This document shows, piece by piece, positions 25,608-35,054 of a stretch of 64,000 nucleotides of DNA. Within the stretch, counting starts at the first letter, position 1; every line of letters starts with the position of its first letter. The stretch is from UBA1672 sp050633505 (GTDB taxonomy: Bacteria > Pseudomonadota > Alphaproteobacteria > Micavibrionales > Micavibrionaceae): the NCBI GenBank assembly GCA_050633505.1, contig JBOEGQ010000004.1, positions 605,446 through 669,445 on the forward strand, read 5' to 3'. The position numbers were made by a program, and so were the translations under genes. The notes beneath the pieces were generated by a model. That model was not told the DNA's origin, searched no databases, and saw only the letters and a list, made by a program, of their open reading frames with translations.

Positions 25608-27020
25608 TTGACCACAGTTTCAGAACAAGGGGACAGAAAGGTAAAGGACGTGGGACTTACGCTCGCAGATAACGTCAATAATTTTGATAAAGACATCACG
25701 ACAAAGGGTATGCTTACCGAAACATTTCGGTTCGGTTCTTTTTCGGAAACGCAAAGTGCAAATGACGCAGATTTCAATCGCTGGCTTTCATTAGATACGA
25801 TCGAGCAAGCCGAGTGGAGCCTTGGCCACATTCTAGACGAACAACCCCGAATAGAAGATGCAATTATTGCGCATAATGATAATGCAATCATCCACCTGTT
25901 TAGCCATAAAATTGCACCCTACTCTGTCGATGATACAATTACAGAACAAAATACCGTTGAAGAATCTGACGCAAACCTGTCTACGGCTAGTGGTTACCTC
26001 AAGAAACAACTCTTTGATCCCACCGCTCATTCAGAAAATCAAGATATCAAGCGACGCAAAGACTGGGATTTGGTAAAGGCCCTAGACGAGCATGAGCGTG
26101 AAATGGCGCGTCTTGCCGTACTTATCGATAAAATCGAAAAAGAAATTGATGAAATCGATGCCAAAATTGCAAAGTTAGATCAGGATATCGAGGAAAAAAA
26201 TCAACGCCTAGAAGATTTGAATGAACTTGCCGATTTTGCAGAGGGTGGTGGCGACGTCCGAAACTTAAGTGCGGTTAAACAACGACGATTAAATAACCTT
26301 CTGGCTGCACATGGCAAAAAAATTGAAGAAAAACCAGATGGAAGCATCGATAATGATGCCCTCGCCCGTGATTTGCGCGAAATACAAAAACGCGAAGAAA
26401 ATGCGCGTGACGGACTTGAAGACCAGAAAGACAGTGAACAGGCACGCCGTGATGAACTGGATCAACAACTCCAAGAATATAAAAAGGAATATAATGCGTT
26501 AAAAGAACAACGCGATGGCAATGTTGTACGATATGACCAAGCCGTGGAATCAGGTGATACAGCAGAAATCACCGAGACCCGCCAGGTTTTGGAAAGAGAA
26601 AACACCGCAAAAAGTGTAGAGCTTTTATCCGAGCAAGAAAAACTTGATAAATTTATCGACGAAGCATCACCATCACCTGATAAGGAAGAGCATAATACTC
26701 TCGACATTGGCGGCTTTGATCTTGCCTTACTTGGCAACGAAATCAGTGATTTCGCGAAAGAATTTAGCCTATTCGACGATGAGGAGAATGAAGCAGAGCT
26801 CACCTCCTCCGAGATAGAGACCGAAACAGCCTCCAAAGACAATGGCGTTGGATCAGTCGCAGCGGCAGCAGGCGGTGAAGTTAAGGTTATTTCCTCGGAA
26901 TTCTCACGCGTTAATGCAACCACACCGGATACAACACCGACAGAGCCAGATAACGGCATGGTGGCGAAGAATGACGATACATATACGGCGCCAGCGGCCC
27001 GCCTACCTGGCGTTGCATAA
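25608..27020 (+). CDS. Unknown long coiled-coil protein
   Basis: The protein has up to 470 residues, strongly acidic, without cysteine or membrane segment. Heptad-like charged coiled coils span about 150-215 (LIDKIEKEIDEIDAKIAKLD) and 255-350. The tail is rich in Glu, Ser, Thr and Ala and ends TAPAARLPGVA. The start is uncertain: the TTG at 25608, a GTG at 25650 with AAAGG at good distance, or an ATG at 25710. I favour the GTG slightly but give the longest frame. No family is recognised; structural or scaffold roles would fit the coiled coil but are not shown. The shared terminator at 27053 ends it. Confidence 0.7.
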   Translation: MTTVSEQGDRKVKDVGLTLADNVNNFDKDITTKGMLTETFRFGSFSETQSANDADFNRWLSLDTIEQAEWSLGHILDEQPRIEDAIIAHNDNAIIHLFSHKIAPYSVDDTITEQNTVEESDANLSTASGYLKKQLFDPTAHSENQDIKRRKDWDLVKALDEHEREMARLAVLIDKIEKEIDEIDAKIAKLDQDIEEKNQRLEDLNELADFAEGGGDVRNLSAVKQRRLNNLLAAHGKKIEEKPDGSIDNDALARDLREIQKREENARDGLEDQKDSEQARRDELDQQLQEYKKEYNALKEQRDGNVVRYDQAVESGDTAEITETRQVLERENTAKSVELLSEQEKLDKFIDEASPSPDKEEHNTLDIGGFDLALLGNEISDFAKEFSLFDDEENEAELTSSEIETETASKDNGVGSVAAAAGGEVKVISSEFSRVNATTPDTTPTEPDNGMVAKNDDTYTAPAARLPGVA

Positions 27021-27052
27021 TCTTTAATCCTATACAAAGTGCCAAATAAAAA

Positions 27053-27073
27053 CGGGGAAGCTGAACTTCCCCG
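27053..27073. terminator. Terminator between converging genes
   Basis: CGGGGAAG pairs perfectly with CTTCCCCG around a 5-base loop. The minus strand continues into TTTTTATTT, a clear U-tract for the minus-strand gene ending at 27104; the plus strand continues into TAATTTAT and may also terminate. Confidence 0.85.
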
Positions 27074-27103
27074 TAATTTATATTCAGATATCCAGAATAA
27101 TCA

Positions 27104-27922
27104 TTAGCCCATCGACGGCGCATCCGATGCATATGAAGACTCTGCCTGACCAGATGCATCACCACCGGAAGACTTTCCACTCGTTTCATCTGATGCTGTG
27201 CCACGTTGGAAACTGTCCCCGGGCATTTCACTGAACTCATCGCTCGACAAGATATGCTTATCGCCGTGCAACATGATTTCATATTGGCGCTCTGCTTCTT
27301 CAATGCTTTTAAAAATAACCGGATCATGGTCACCCATGAAAATACCGACTTGCGCATCTTTCATTGCCACATTTTCTATATAAGGATTAACCGTATCGCG
27401 CTGTATTACCATTACGCCATGAATAATCCCACCATTCTTTGAAGCCACATTATATAAGGAATCACGAACACCTTCCGCCGTTCTAATAGCCTTCGGTGTG
27501 AATGCCTCGATCTTATTATCAATAAGATCCTCAACACCATCAGGCATTTGCATTGCCAAATCATCCGGATCAACAAAAACTCCGATAAATGTTCGCACAT
27601 TCCCGCGACAATAACTTTGCTTCATTTGGTTAACCGCATTCGAATAGGTAATCGGCAGCCCTGCATTCACATGCGCAATAACCCCGGGCTTTGGCGGAAG
27701 CTTACCACTATCTTCCATATTATTAACGTCGAGACGTGCACGATCCCATCCACGTCTAATATTGGTCAGAATCTTATCTGCCTTTTGCTCTGATATTTGT
27801 ACATTGTAATGCTGCTCCAGCATCGAGATACATTCAGCATCATTGTCTGCGGACGCAGTCGCCGCACCAAAAACACTTAACCCAATTCCAACAGCAGCGC
27901 CTTTCCAGCCATCAATAGCCAT
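27104..27922 (-). CDS. Unknown exported protein
   Basis: The 272-residue protein starts after AAGGGGA. Residues 1-25 look like a signal peptide (GWKGAAVGIGLSVFGAATASA), giving a mature periplasmic or secreted protein. The centre is mixed alpha/beta with a hydrophobic beta strand (IIHGVMVIQRD). The last 40 residues are Ser/Gly/Ala/Asp-rich and probably disordered. Two cysteines (ECISML, SYCRG) could form a disulfide. No domain is recognised. It lies 97 bases downstream of another exported unknown on the same strand, so they may share a transcript. Confidence 0.7.
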   Translation of the reverse strand: MAIDGWKGAAVGIGLSVFGAATASADNDAECISMLEQHYNVQISEQKADKILTNIRRGWDRARLDVNNMEDSGKLPPKPGVIAHVNAGLPITYSNAVNQMKQSYCRGNVRTFIGVFVDPDDLAMQMPDGVEDLIDNKIEAFTPKAIRTAEGVRDSLYNVASKNGGIIHGVMVIQRDTVNPYIENVAMKDAQVGIFMGDHDPVIFKSIEEAERQYEIMLHGDKHILSSDEFSEMPGDSFQRGTASDETSGKSSGGDASGQAESSYASDAPSMG

Positions 27923-28019
27923 AGAAAATCCCCTTTATTCAACTCACATTGCTTTTTTAATTTATATGGAACTTTATAATGAATAAAAATAAATTATGCA
28001 AATACTTGAGAGAAAAAAA

Positions 28020-28733
28020 TTATAAGTAACAACGAATCGCTATTTTCGCAGCAGATTGAGAGACATCCCCCATATCATCGTATTGATTTGCCATACTATA
28101 TAAACGTGCAGCAAAATATGTTAGCGGATCTTCAACGTTTTCATACGCCGTATCCGTAAAGTTAATCGTTGTACCTGCATGTTGGCTATAAAACGTATCA
28201 TACGAGATCCCGCGATCAATTGCCCCTAAGGTCTTTACAAACATATCTGTCAATTGACTACACGGGACATGCACAACAGCCATATCATATTCACGACTTG
28301 CGTTTTTATGTTCTTCTGCCTCGGCAACACACGCAACATATTTTTTCATTCTCGCACGTACAGCCTTATCCATGCCTTTCTTACGGATCTCTTGATAAAC
28401 CGTATCGACAAGCGGCTGGAAACTAACATAAGGGACAAGTTCCTGCTGATCCGTACCCTTTTCGTATTCCTCGCTCATCACAACAAAGAAAGAGAAGTCA
28501 CGCCCACAGCCGGATTTATTATTCGGAAACGCCATATTCAGCAAATCATCTTCAGACGATAACAGCTCAGGATCTATATTGAGAGTCTCCTCCTTAAGAG
28601 CGTCTTGCGCCCATTGCGGGAGATCCTCAACTTTTTGCGCACTAACATAAAGCGTTACCCCGCCCAGAATCAGCCCAATAACGGCAAATAGAGCGAAAAA
28701 AGAAACAAACTTATGTAGTTTCAACTTAGACAT
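28020..28733 (-). CDS. Unknown membrane-anchored or exported protein
   Basis: The 237-residue protein has one N-terminal hydrophobic segment (about 9-31, FVSFFALFAVIGLILGGVTLYV) after a Lys-rich start, so it is an anchor or uncleaved signal with the rest outside the cytoplasm. The outer part has four cysteines (SGCGRD, VACVAEA, VPCSQL, RCYL), an even number that fits two disulfides, and a largely helical pattern. No family is recognised. It lies between cysQ and another exported unknown on the same strand. Confidence 0.7.
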   Translation of the reverse strand: MSKLKLHKFVSFFALFAVIGLILGGVTLYVSAQKVEDLPQWAQDALKEETLNIDPELLSSEDDLLNMAFPNNKSGCGRDFSFFVVMSEEYEKGTDQQELVPYVSFQPLVDTVYQEIRKKGMDKAVRARMKKYVACVAEAEEHKNASREYDMAVVHVPCSQLTDMFVKTLGAIDRGISYDTFYSQHAGTTINFTDTAYENVEDPLTYFAARLYSMANQYDDMGDVSQSAAKIAIRCYL

Positions 28734-28775
28734 ATGAAATTATAACCTTACCCCGTCCAAAAGAACAAGTTTTGT

Positions 28776-29627
28776 TTAATATTTTATAGGAAATTCAATT
28801 ACATTCAGGATATCACCACTTAATGCAACGAAATGCGGATTGAGAAGATCTTCACGCCCGCAACCATATCTTAGTGATTTACCATCCAAATTAACAATAT
28901 CACCACCTGCACCGCGTAAAATCGCGTGCCCAGCCGCCGTATCCCATTCACATGTCGGCCCAAAACGCGGATACAGATCGGCCTTACCATTTGCAATCAT
29001 GCAAATTTTCAAGGAACTTGATCGTTTAATCGCCTTAGAGACCTTTATTCCTTGCAAAAGATCGCTCTGCCCCTTTGTCTCGCCACTATAAGAACCCGAG
29101 ACAACGACGATTCCCTGACGAGGCATCACACGCGTACGCATCTCTTTTTCAGTATCACTATCCTCAAAATAACGAAACGATTTCGCACTACCATCCTCTT
29201 GGATATAACCTGTGTAAAGCTCTCCAACCGCGGGGGCATAAATCACGCCAAGAACCGGCGCGCCATCACAAATTAACGCAATATTGACTGTAAAATCATC
29301 ATCGCCACGCACAAAGGCCTTTGTCCCATCAATAGGATCAACCAACCAAAAATAGGTATGACCAGATAGATCTGCACATTGCTTATGCTCGGAAAATGTC
29401 TCCTCACCAATAACGGGGATATCCGGCAATACATCGCGCAAGCGTCGCTCAATCAGATATTCCGCCTCACGATCCGCCAGTGTGACCGGTGACCCGTCTT
29501 CTTTAGAGCTCTCACCAAGATCACGAATACCGTCAAAGTATTCTAAAACCAGCTCTCCTGCTTCCACCGCAATACGCTTTACAATATTACAAAGCGCCGG
29601 ACGGTGAGAGAGGATTTTAGACGACAT
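28776..29627 (-). CDS. cysQ: 3'(2'),5'-bisphosphate nucleotidase CysQ
   Basis: CysQ removes the 3'-phosphate from PAP (and PAPS), clearing the by-product of sulfate transfer. The ATG at 29627 gives 283 residues and overlaps the cysNC stop by 11 bases, so it is coupled; a longer frame from 29681 would run deep into cysNC and is unlikely. The inositol-monophosphatase-fold metal sites are visible: IGEETFSE, the key WLVDPIDGTKAF motif, and CEWDTAAGHAIL near the C-terminus. It is the last gene of cysD-cysNC-cysQ. Confidence 0.93.
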   Translation of the reverse strand: MSSKILSHRPALCNIVKRIAVEAGELVLEYFDGIRDLGESSKEDGSPVTLADREAEYLIERRLRDVLPDIPVIGEETFSEHKQCADLSGHTYFWLVDPIDGTKAFVRGDDDFTVNIALICDGAPVLGVIYAPAVGELYTGYIQEDGSAKSFRYFEDSDTEKEMRTRVMPRQGIVVVSGSYSGETKGQSDLLQGIKVSKAIKRSSSLKICMIANGKADLYPRFGPTCEWDTAAGHAILRGAGGDIVNLDGKSLRYGCGREDLLNPHFVALSGDILNVIEFPIKY

Positions 29628-31563
29628 AATCGAGGACTTGCTCTTTACTTTCTGAGGATTGCTCCAAATTACCGAGTGCAATTTGCTGCTCGATATAGTT
29701 TACAAGCTGCTCGACACAGAAATCAATGCCGTTCTCTTGTGTATCGATAATAAGTTCGGGATTAGCCGGATCTTCATACGGCGCGTTGGAGTCCACCCCG
29801 GTGAAATTCTTAATTTCACCTGCGCGGGCTTTTTTATAAACACCCTTTGCATCACGTGCTTCACATGTTTCCAAATCTGCCTGAACAAAGATCTCGTGGT
29901 AATGCTCATCCGCACGATCACGAATAATACGACGATCTGAACGATATGGGGTGATTGATGCGATAATCACAACCTGCCCGGCATTCGCCATCATTTCAGA
30001 AACATGCCCCATACGGCGTGTGTTTTCGGCGCGCTCCTCAGGAGAAAAGCCAAGATCTTCGTTTAGGCCGTGACGTGCATTATCGCTATCCAGTACAACA
30101 ACATTAATGCCCCTCTCAAAAAGAAGTTTTTCTGCAGCCATAGCCAAGGTTGATTTCCCCGATGCAGACAACCCCGTTAACCAGAACATACCACCACGGT
30201 GACCATTACGGCGTGCGCGCTCATCATGTGAAATAATATGTGTTGCCTGATGAACGTTTTCGGTCTTCGGCGCATCGCGGCGCTGATCCGCGTAGCCTTC
30301 CATACTAACGGAACCACCACCAACAATATCATAACCTTCATAAACGACGAGACGACCAAGGCGTTCATTATCCGCATATGGGTCAATCGGCAAAACATCA
30401 CGTGCACGGAAAGTAACCTCTGCCACTGCGTTACGCACAACTTCACCCACGCTGGATGCATCGGCAAGATCCTGCGTATCAATCACCTTATCAATAGACT
30501 GAACAGAGACCATCGCCTCATGCGTTCCGTAACGCACCTTATATGAATTACCAACTTTTAACGGCTTATGCGCAAGCCAGAAAATACTGGCACGGAATAC
30601 ATTAGAAAGCATTGGCGGGTTTTCAGTATGGGAGCCAATATGACCACGTTCAACAAATAAGCGTTGATCCAATGTAATACCAATCGATTCGCCCGGGCGC
30701 GCTTCGACCTTATCCGGATTTTCCGGCCATACCTCAAGGGATGTAACTGTTGCCTCTTCATTTCCGGGGGAGAATAATACAGTGTCCCCTTTCCTCAAAA
30801 TTCCTGTTTCAACACGACCAACAATGACACGTTGTTCACCAAACCTGTAAACATCCTGAACCGGGAAACGCAACGGACGCGCAATTGGCGCGGGGGCATG
30901 TTCAAAACTGTCTAATACGTCAATCAAGTTTTTACCATTATACCAATCCATCTTCTCACTACGATTGGCGATCATGTCACCATGACGCGCAGAGATTGGA
31001 ACAATAAAGCGCGGTGATAAGCCGATAGAACCAAGATATTCTTTTACTTCGCGTGAAACTTTCTCATAGGCCTCAGGCGCATGACCGACCATATCCATTT
31101 TGTTAATAACAACGGCAATTTGTTGGAAGCCCAATAAATGCAGAAGATAAGCATGGCGGCGTGTTTGCTCTTGCACACCTTCTGTACCATCGACCACAAG
31201 GATAGCCGCATCCGCCGCAGCCGCACCGGAAATCATATTTTTCAAAAACTCACGGTGTCCCGGTGCATCAATAATAACATAGTCACGCTCTTGCGTAGAA
31301 AACCAAATCTGCGTCGAATCGATTGTCACGGCTTGGTCACGTTCTGCCTGAAACGCATCAAGAACAAACGACCATTCCAGTGCATCTGTACCGCGACGTT
31401 CACAAATTGCTTTTAGTTCTTCATACTTCCCGGCAGGCAAAGAATCCGTATCATAAAGCAAACGCCCGATTAGGGTTGATTTCCCATGGTCCACATGACC
31501 AACGATAACTACGCGCAAAGGCTGCGCGGCATTTTGTTTCTTACGTGTAACTTCTTGTGTCAT
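29617..31563 (-). CDS. cysNC: Sulfate adenylyltransferase large subunit fused to APS kinase (CysN-CysC)
   Basis: The N-terminal GTPase half works with CysD to make APS from ATP and sulfate; the C-terminal half phosphorylates APS to PAPS. It has 648 residues. The CysN part has GHVDHGKSTLIGRLL, DAPGHREFLKNM and NKMDMV, followed by EF-Tu-like barrels. The APS kinase part (about 445-635) has GLSASGKST, DSDNARHGL and a lid GVYKKARAGEIKNFTGVDS. The usual serine of the ISPYR motif is threonine here (ITPYRSDR). The start has AGGGATAG upstream, 12 bases after cysD. Fused NC proteins are common in Proteobacteria. Confidence 0.95.
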   Translation of the reverse strand: MTQEVTRKKQNAAQPLRVVIVGHVDHGKSTLIGRLLYDTDSLPAGKYEELKAICERRGTDALEWSFVLDAFQAERDQAVTIDSTQIWFSTQERDYVIIDAPGHREFLKNMISGAAAADAAILVVDGTEGVQEQTRRHAYLLHLLGFQQIAVVINKMDMVGHAPEAYEKVSREVKEYLGSIGLSPRFIVPISARHGDMIANRSEKMDWYNGKNLIDVLDSFEHAPAPIARPLRFPVQDVYRFGEQRVIVGRVETGILRKGDTVLFSPGNEEATVTSLEVWPENPDKVEARPGESIGITLDQRLFVERGHIGSHTENPPMLSNVFRASIFWLAHKPLKVGNSYKVRYGTHEAMVSVQSIDKVIDTQDLADASSVGEVVRNAVAEVTFRARDVLPIDPYADNERLGRLVVYEGYDIVGGGSVSMEGYADQRRDAPKTENVHQATHIISHDERARRNGHRGGMFWLTGLSASGKSTLAMAAEKLLFERGINVVVLDSDNARHGLNEDLGFSPEERAENTRRMGHVSEMMANAGQVVIIASITPYRSDRRIIRDRADEHYHEIFVQADLETCEARDAKGVYKKARAGEIKNFTGVDSNAPYEDPANPELIIDTQENGIDFCVEQLVNYIEQQIALGNLEQSSESKEQVLDYVV

Positions 31564-31575
31564 TTTATACTATCC

Positions 31576-32391
31576 CTACATATAGCCGGCTGCACGGAGG
31601 CGCTCAAAGCTGTCTTCTGTTTCTGTATCCATTGAACGACCCGCACGTTCGGATGTGTTCGTTGTTTCCAACTCCTTGATGATTTCTTCAATTGAAGATG
31701 CATTGCTTTCAACAGGAAAGGTCAGATTCTTCTCACCAAGAGAACGATAACGCATCATCTTACCTGTCTCTTTATCTTCTTGAGCAAGATAAAGTGGACA
31801 AAATGGAATACCTTCACGCAAGTGATAACGCCAGATATCAATCTCCGTCCAATGCAAAATCGGATGGATGCGCAAATGGGCACCTTCGGGAAATTCTGTT
31901 TTATACTGATCCCAGAACTCAGGTGGCTGATCTTTAAAGTCCCACTCACCATCAATCGTACGTGGAGAGAACACACGTTCTTTCGCGCGCAAGCCCTGCT
32001 CATCACGACGAATACCACCGGTAATCCCTTTAAAACCATACTCACCCATCAGGCCTTTCAGACCTTCGGTCTTACGCATGGCACTACGTGTATTTGGTGG
32101 CAAGGTTTGATCCATCTCCTCTTCAGGAGGACACATCCAATTGACGCAATCTAAATTCCATTCATCAGTCAAACGATCTCTAAAAGCATAAACTTCGTCC
32201 ATTTCCATCCCGGTATCCAGCAAACAAACCGGAAACGGTACACGTCCCAAGAACGCCTTACGCACCATCCACAGCATCGCCGTAGAATCCTTACCGATAG
32301 ACCACATCATCCCCATCGGATTGATACGATTATAGGCCTCACGAATGATATAAATACTTTTTGCTTCAAGTTCATCAAGATAGCTGTACAT
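31576..32391 (-). CDS. cysD: Sulfate adenylyltransferase small subunit CysD
   Basis: CysD is the catalytic ATP sulfurylase subunit that makes APS with CysN. The ATG at 32391, preceded by GGGGGCG, gives 271 residues; an upstream in-frame ATG adds 14 residues that do not fit the family. It has the PP-loop-type region SIGKDSTAML, then LDTGMEMDEVYAFRD, GGIRRDEQGLRAKERVFS and the conserved end ERAGRSMDTETEDSFERLRAAGYM (family end present). It is the first gene of the sulfate-activation operon, with an inverted repeat upstream. Confidence 0.95.
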   Translation of the reverse strand: MYSYLDELEAKSIYIIREAYNRINPMGMMWSIGKDSTAMLWMVRKAFLGRVPFPVCLLDTGMEMDEVYAFRDRLTDEWNLDCVNWMCPPEEEMDQTLPPNTRSAMRKTEGLKGLMGEYGFKGITGGIRRDEQGLRAKERVFSPRTIDGEWDFKDQPPEFWDQYKTEFPEGAHLRIHPILHWTEIDIWRYHLREGIPFCPLYLAQEDKETGKMMRYRSLGEKNLTFPVESNASSIEEIIKELETTNTSERAGRSMDTETEDSFERLRAAGYM

Positions 32392-32425
32392 GGCTTTCGC
32401 CCCCAAATAAAAATACATTTTTTTT

Positions 32426-32448
32426 ATGTGCAAAAATCAAATGCACAT
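32426..32448. promoter_or_regulatory. Inverted repeat upstream of cysD, candidate operator
   Basis: ATGTGCA and TGCACAT form perfect 7-bp arms 9 bases apart, centred about 45 bases upstream of the cysD start. The spacing of about 16 bp between arm centres is suited to a dimeric regulator. A sulfur-responsive repressor or activator is a reasonable guess. Confidence 0.45.
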
Positions 32449-32524
32449 CAATAATGCGTTGATATAGCGCACATTAGAAAGAAAAATCAACATACAAAAA
32501 AAATATGTATTTAATGGCGCGCAA

Positions 32525-33877
32525 TTAAGCCCTTGCCTTCACCTGACCGGAGCGCACCTCATCAGCGCCGACCTCACGCCGACCAATAGATACATAATGG
32601 AAGCCCTGCTCTTCCATTTCCTCTACATTATATATATTACGCAAATCAGCCACAACGTTACCGCGCATCACCTCAGAAACACGGGAAAGATCAAGAGCAC
32701 GAAATTCATTCCACTCCGTCAATATCGCCAAAGCATCCGCATCTTGTGCCGTATTATACGTATCAGAACACCACTCAACATCATCCATCAGATCCCGCGC
32801 CGTATCCATTGCCTCAGGATCGTAGACCTTTATCTTCGCCCCTGCCTGCTGCAACACAGGTATAATCGTCAACGCAGGTGCATCACGCATATCATCTGTA
32901 TTGGGTTTAAACGCCACACCAAGAATACCGAGCGTCTTACCACGCACATCGCCGCCACATGCCGCAATAATTTTATCCGCCATACGCGACTTTCGATCCT
33001 CATTCACAGAGACAACTGTCTCAACAATACGTTGAGGCGCGCCGTATTTCTGCCCCGCCCGTGTTAACGCCAACGTATCCTTAGGAAAGCAAGACCCACC
33101 ATATCCCGGCCCGGCATGTAAGAATTTTGAACCAATGCGACCATCAAGCCCAATACCTTTTGCAACCTGTTGTACATCTGCACCAACCTGTTCACACAAA
33201 TCTGCAATTTCGTTAATGAATGTAATTTTGGTCGCAAGAAACGCGTTCGCCGCATATTTGATGATTTCTGCTGTTTCACGTTTTGTAAACTGGATCGGCG
33301 TTTCATTAATAAAGAGCGGACGATACACTTCACGCATAACTTCCTGCGCACGCTCAGCCGATGTTCCGACAACCACACGGTCAGGGCGCATAAAATCATC
33401 AATCGCCGCACCTTCTCGTAAAAACTCAGGGTTAGATGCAACATTAAAATCTGCATCCGGCGCCTCTTCAAGAATAATAGCTTCAACCTCACGTCCTGTT
33501 CCGACAGGCACCGTGGATTTATTCACAACAACCGTGTACCCCTCCAAATTTTGGGCAATCTCACGAGCCGCATTATGCACAAACGACAAATCAGCATCAC
33601 GGCAATAGCGGCGCGACGGTGTTCCAACAGCAATAAACACAGCATCACACCCCTTTACCGCCTGCGCAATATCTGTTGTAAACTCAATACGCCCACCATC
33701 GATTTGACGTTTCAGAAGGTCTTCCAGACCCGGTTCATAGATAGGAACCTCGCCTCGCTTCAAACATTCTATCTTATCCGCATCCTTATCGACACAAATA
33801 ACAGTATGCCCAAATTCCGCAAAACATGTCCCCGAAACAAGCCCGACATAACCGGTTCCAACCATTCCAATACGCAT
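32525..33877 (-). CDS. ugd: UDP-glucose 6-dehydrogenase
   Basis: This enzyme oxidises UDP-glucose twice to UDP-glucuronate for surface polysaccharides. From the ATG at 33877 (AGAGG upstream) it has 450 residues; an in-frame ATG at 33901 is not needed. The N-terminal NAD motif is MVGTGYVGLVSGTCFAEFGH. The catalytic cysteine is in GPGYGGSCFPKDTLAL and the lysine in the NAFLATKITFINE region. The C-terminal UDP-binding domain has GVAFKPNTDDMRDAP. No polysaccharide operon is adjacent; the gene stands alone between cysD and sapC. Confidence 0.95.
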   Translation of the reverse strand: MRIGMVGTGYVGLVSGTCFAEFGHTVICVDKDADKIECLKRGEVPIYEPGLEDLLKRQIDGGRIEFTTDIAQAVKGCDAVFIAVGTPSRRYCRDADLSFVHNAAREIAQNLEGYTVVVNKSTVPVGTGREVEAIILEEAPDADFNVASNPEFLREGAAIDDFMRPDRVVVGTSAERAQEVMREVYRPLFINETPIQFTKRETAEIIKYAANAFLATKITFINEIADLCEQVGADVQQVAKGIGLDGRIGSKFLHAGPGYGGSCFPKDTLALTRAGQKYGAPQRIVETVVSVNEDRKSRMADKIIAACGGDVRGKTLGILGVAFKPNTDDMRDAPALTIIPVLQQAGAKIKVYDPEAMDTARDLMDDVEWCSDTYNTAQDADALAILTEWNEFRALDLSRVSEVMRGNVVADLRNIYNVEEMEEQGFHYVSIGRREVGADEVRSGQVKARA

Positions 33878-34120
33878 AGATAACCTCTTTTCTTGCTGCA
33901 AAGCACCAGATAACGATTTTGAACCTAAACGATTTCAATAATGAAGAAAAGACACGAAAGCATAAATAAAGTCGAAAATATAAGACGCAACAAATCAGAT
34001 TTTAAACATCTATTAAGATATCTAAACGTAGACTGATAAGGTAACGACAGGAAAATTGGAAAACTCAACTAAAAATCGTTGCCAAACCCGTTACTTTCCT
34101 CATATCATCCACGGAGCCAC

Positions 34121-34141
34121 ATTTCCCAAGGGAAATTGACA
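34121..34141 (+). promoter_or_regulatory. Palindrome overlapping a TTGACA hexamer upstream of the SapC gene
   Basis: ATTTCCCAAGGGAAAT (perfect arms of 7, 2-base centre) is directly joined to TTGACA, a consensus -35 box, 39 bases before the SapC-like gene. The -10 box is poor. A repressor bound to the palindrome would cover the -35. The remaining 240 bases back to the ugd start show only A+T-rich sequence. Confidence 0.35.
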
Positions 34142-34179
34142 TATTTTTATTTTGAATACAAAACAGACAAGGACGTACA

Positions 34180-34956
34180 ATGGCTAAGAAGCAAACATCG
34201 GATTCAACACCGAAAGATGGCGCAGGCCTCCCCCTCTTCTACAACAAACCTATGCCCTTAGATGCGAAACAACACGCAGACCTCGCCCTTAAGAAAGGGT
34301 TCGGTTTTGATTTCACAAAAGGAATTAACGCAGTTCCTGTCAACATGATAGAAATGCCTCAAATATGCCATTTCTATCCTATCGCATTCAGCCCGGATGA
34401 AAACGCAACACCAGTTGCAATTTTGGGGTTACGCGACAATGAAAACCTATTCATTGATGAAAATGGACAGTGGATTGAAAATACATATATCCCTGCTTAT
34501 ATCCGACGCTACCCCTTTATTTTCTCCGAAATCCCGGATAGCGATCAACTCACATTGTGCATCGATAACGTTCCTGAAGTCATTGAAGAAAAAGGAGAAC
34601 AAAAGTTCTTCAACGAAGAAGGAAAACCTTCTTCTCTTGCAGAAAACGCACTAGAGTTCTGCAAATCATATCATGCAGCAGCCCAGCAAACCTTGGAGTT
34701 CAGTCGCGCATTAAGCGACAGTGGCCTGTTAATTGAACGTGAAGCACAAATCAATGTCGTCGGCAACCGCCGCATCAATTTCTCGGGCTTTAGAATCATT
34801 GATGAGAAGAAACTTGCAGAACTGGATGATTCGGCATTTTTAGAGTGGAGACAGAAAGGATGGCTACCATTTTTATATGCACATCTGTTCTCTGGCGGAC
34901 AATGGCAACGCCTTAGTGCGATCCTTGGAAAAACACTAAAAAAAGAAGCTGCATAA
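34180..34956 (+). CDS. SapC family protein
   Basis: The 258-residue protein begins at an ATG with AAGGACG upstream. Family features are PLFYNKPMPLDAKQHADLAL at the N-terminus, HFYPIAFS, then VAILGLRDNENLFIDENGQW, IPAYIRRYPF and the C-terminal ERE..INVVGNRR segment. SapC homologues were named from a Campylobacter S-layer locus; the biochemical role is not established. There is no signal peptide here. The gene is followed by a long inverted repeat rather than by a plain terminator. Confidence 0.85.
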   Translation: MAKKQTSDSTPKDGAGLPLFYNKPMPLDAKQHADLALKKGFGFDFTKGINAVPVNMIEMPQICHFYPIAFSPDENATPVAILGLRDNENLFIDENGQWIENTYIPAYIRRYPFIFSEIPDSDQLTLCIDNVPEVIEEKGEQKFFNEEGKPSSLAENALEFCKSYHAAAQQTLEFSRALSDSGLLIEREAQINVVGNRRINFSGFRIIDEKKLAELDDSAFLEWRQKGWLPFLYAHLFSGGQWQRLSAILGKTLKKEAA

Positions 34957-34983
34957 GCAACTTAAGTAAATTTTTAAAAGTAA

Positions 34984-35054
34984 AAGAACGTCCCCGTGGC
35001 ACTTCCACCTCAACGAATTTGTGGATAGATGTTATTCGGGGACGTATCGTTCTT
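34984..35054. repeat. Interrupted inverted repeat after the SapC gene
   Basis: AAGAACG plus TCCCCG (34984-34996) can pair with CGGGGA plus CGTTCTT (35037-35054), with a 5-base bulge; an alternative pairing gives ACGTCCCCG with CGGGGACGT. About 40 bases lie between the arms, including a small GTGG/CCAC hairpin. There is no U-tract, so it is not a classical terminator. Confidence 0.5.

Noticed and set aside
26462..27037. 191-codon minus-strand frame opposite the coiled-coil gene
   Set aside because: Ser/Leu-rich product without ribosome site or motif; it mirrors the Glu/Asp/Ala-rich gene on the plus strand.
28776..29681. Longer cysQ start at 29681
   Set aside because: It would overlap cysNC by 65 bases; the ATG at 29627 gives the usual length and an 11-base coupled overlap.
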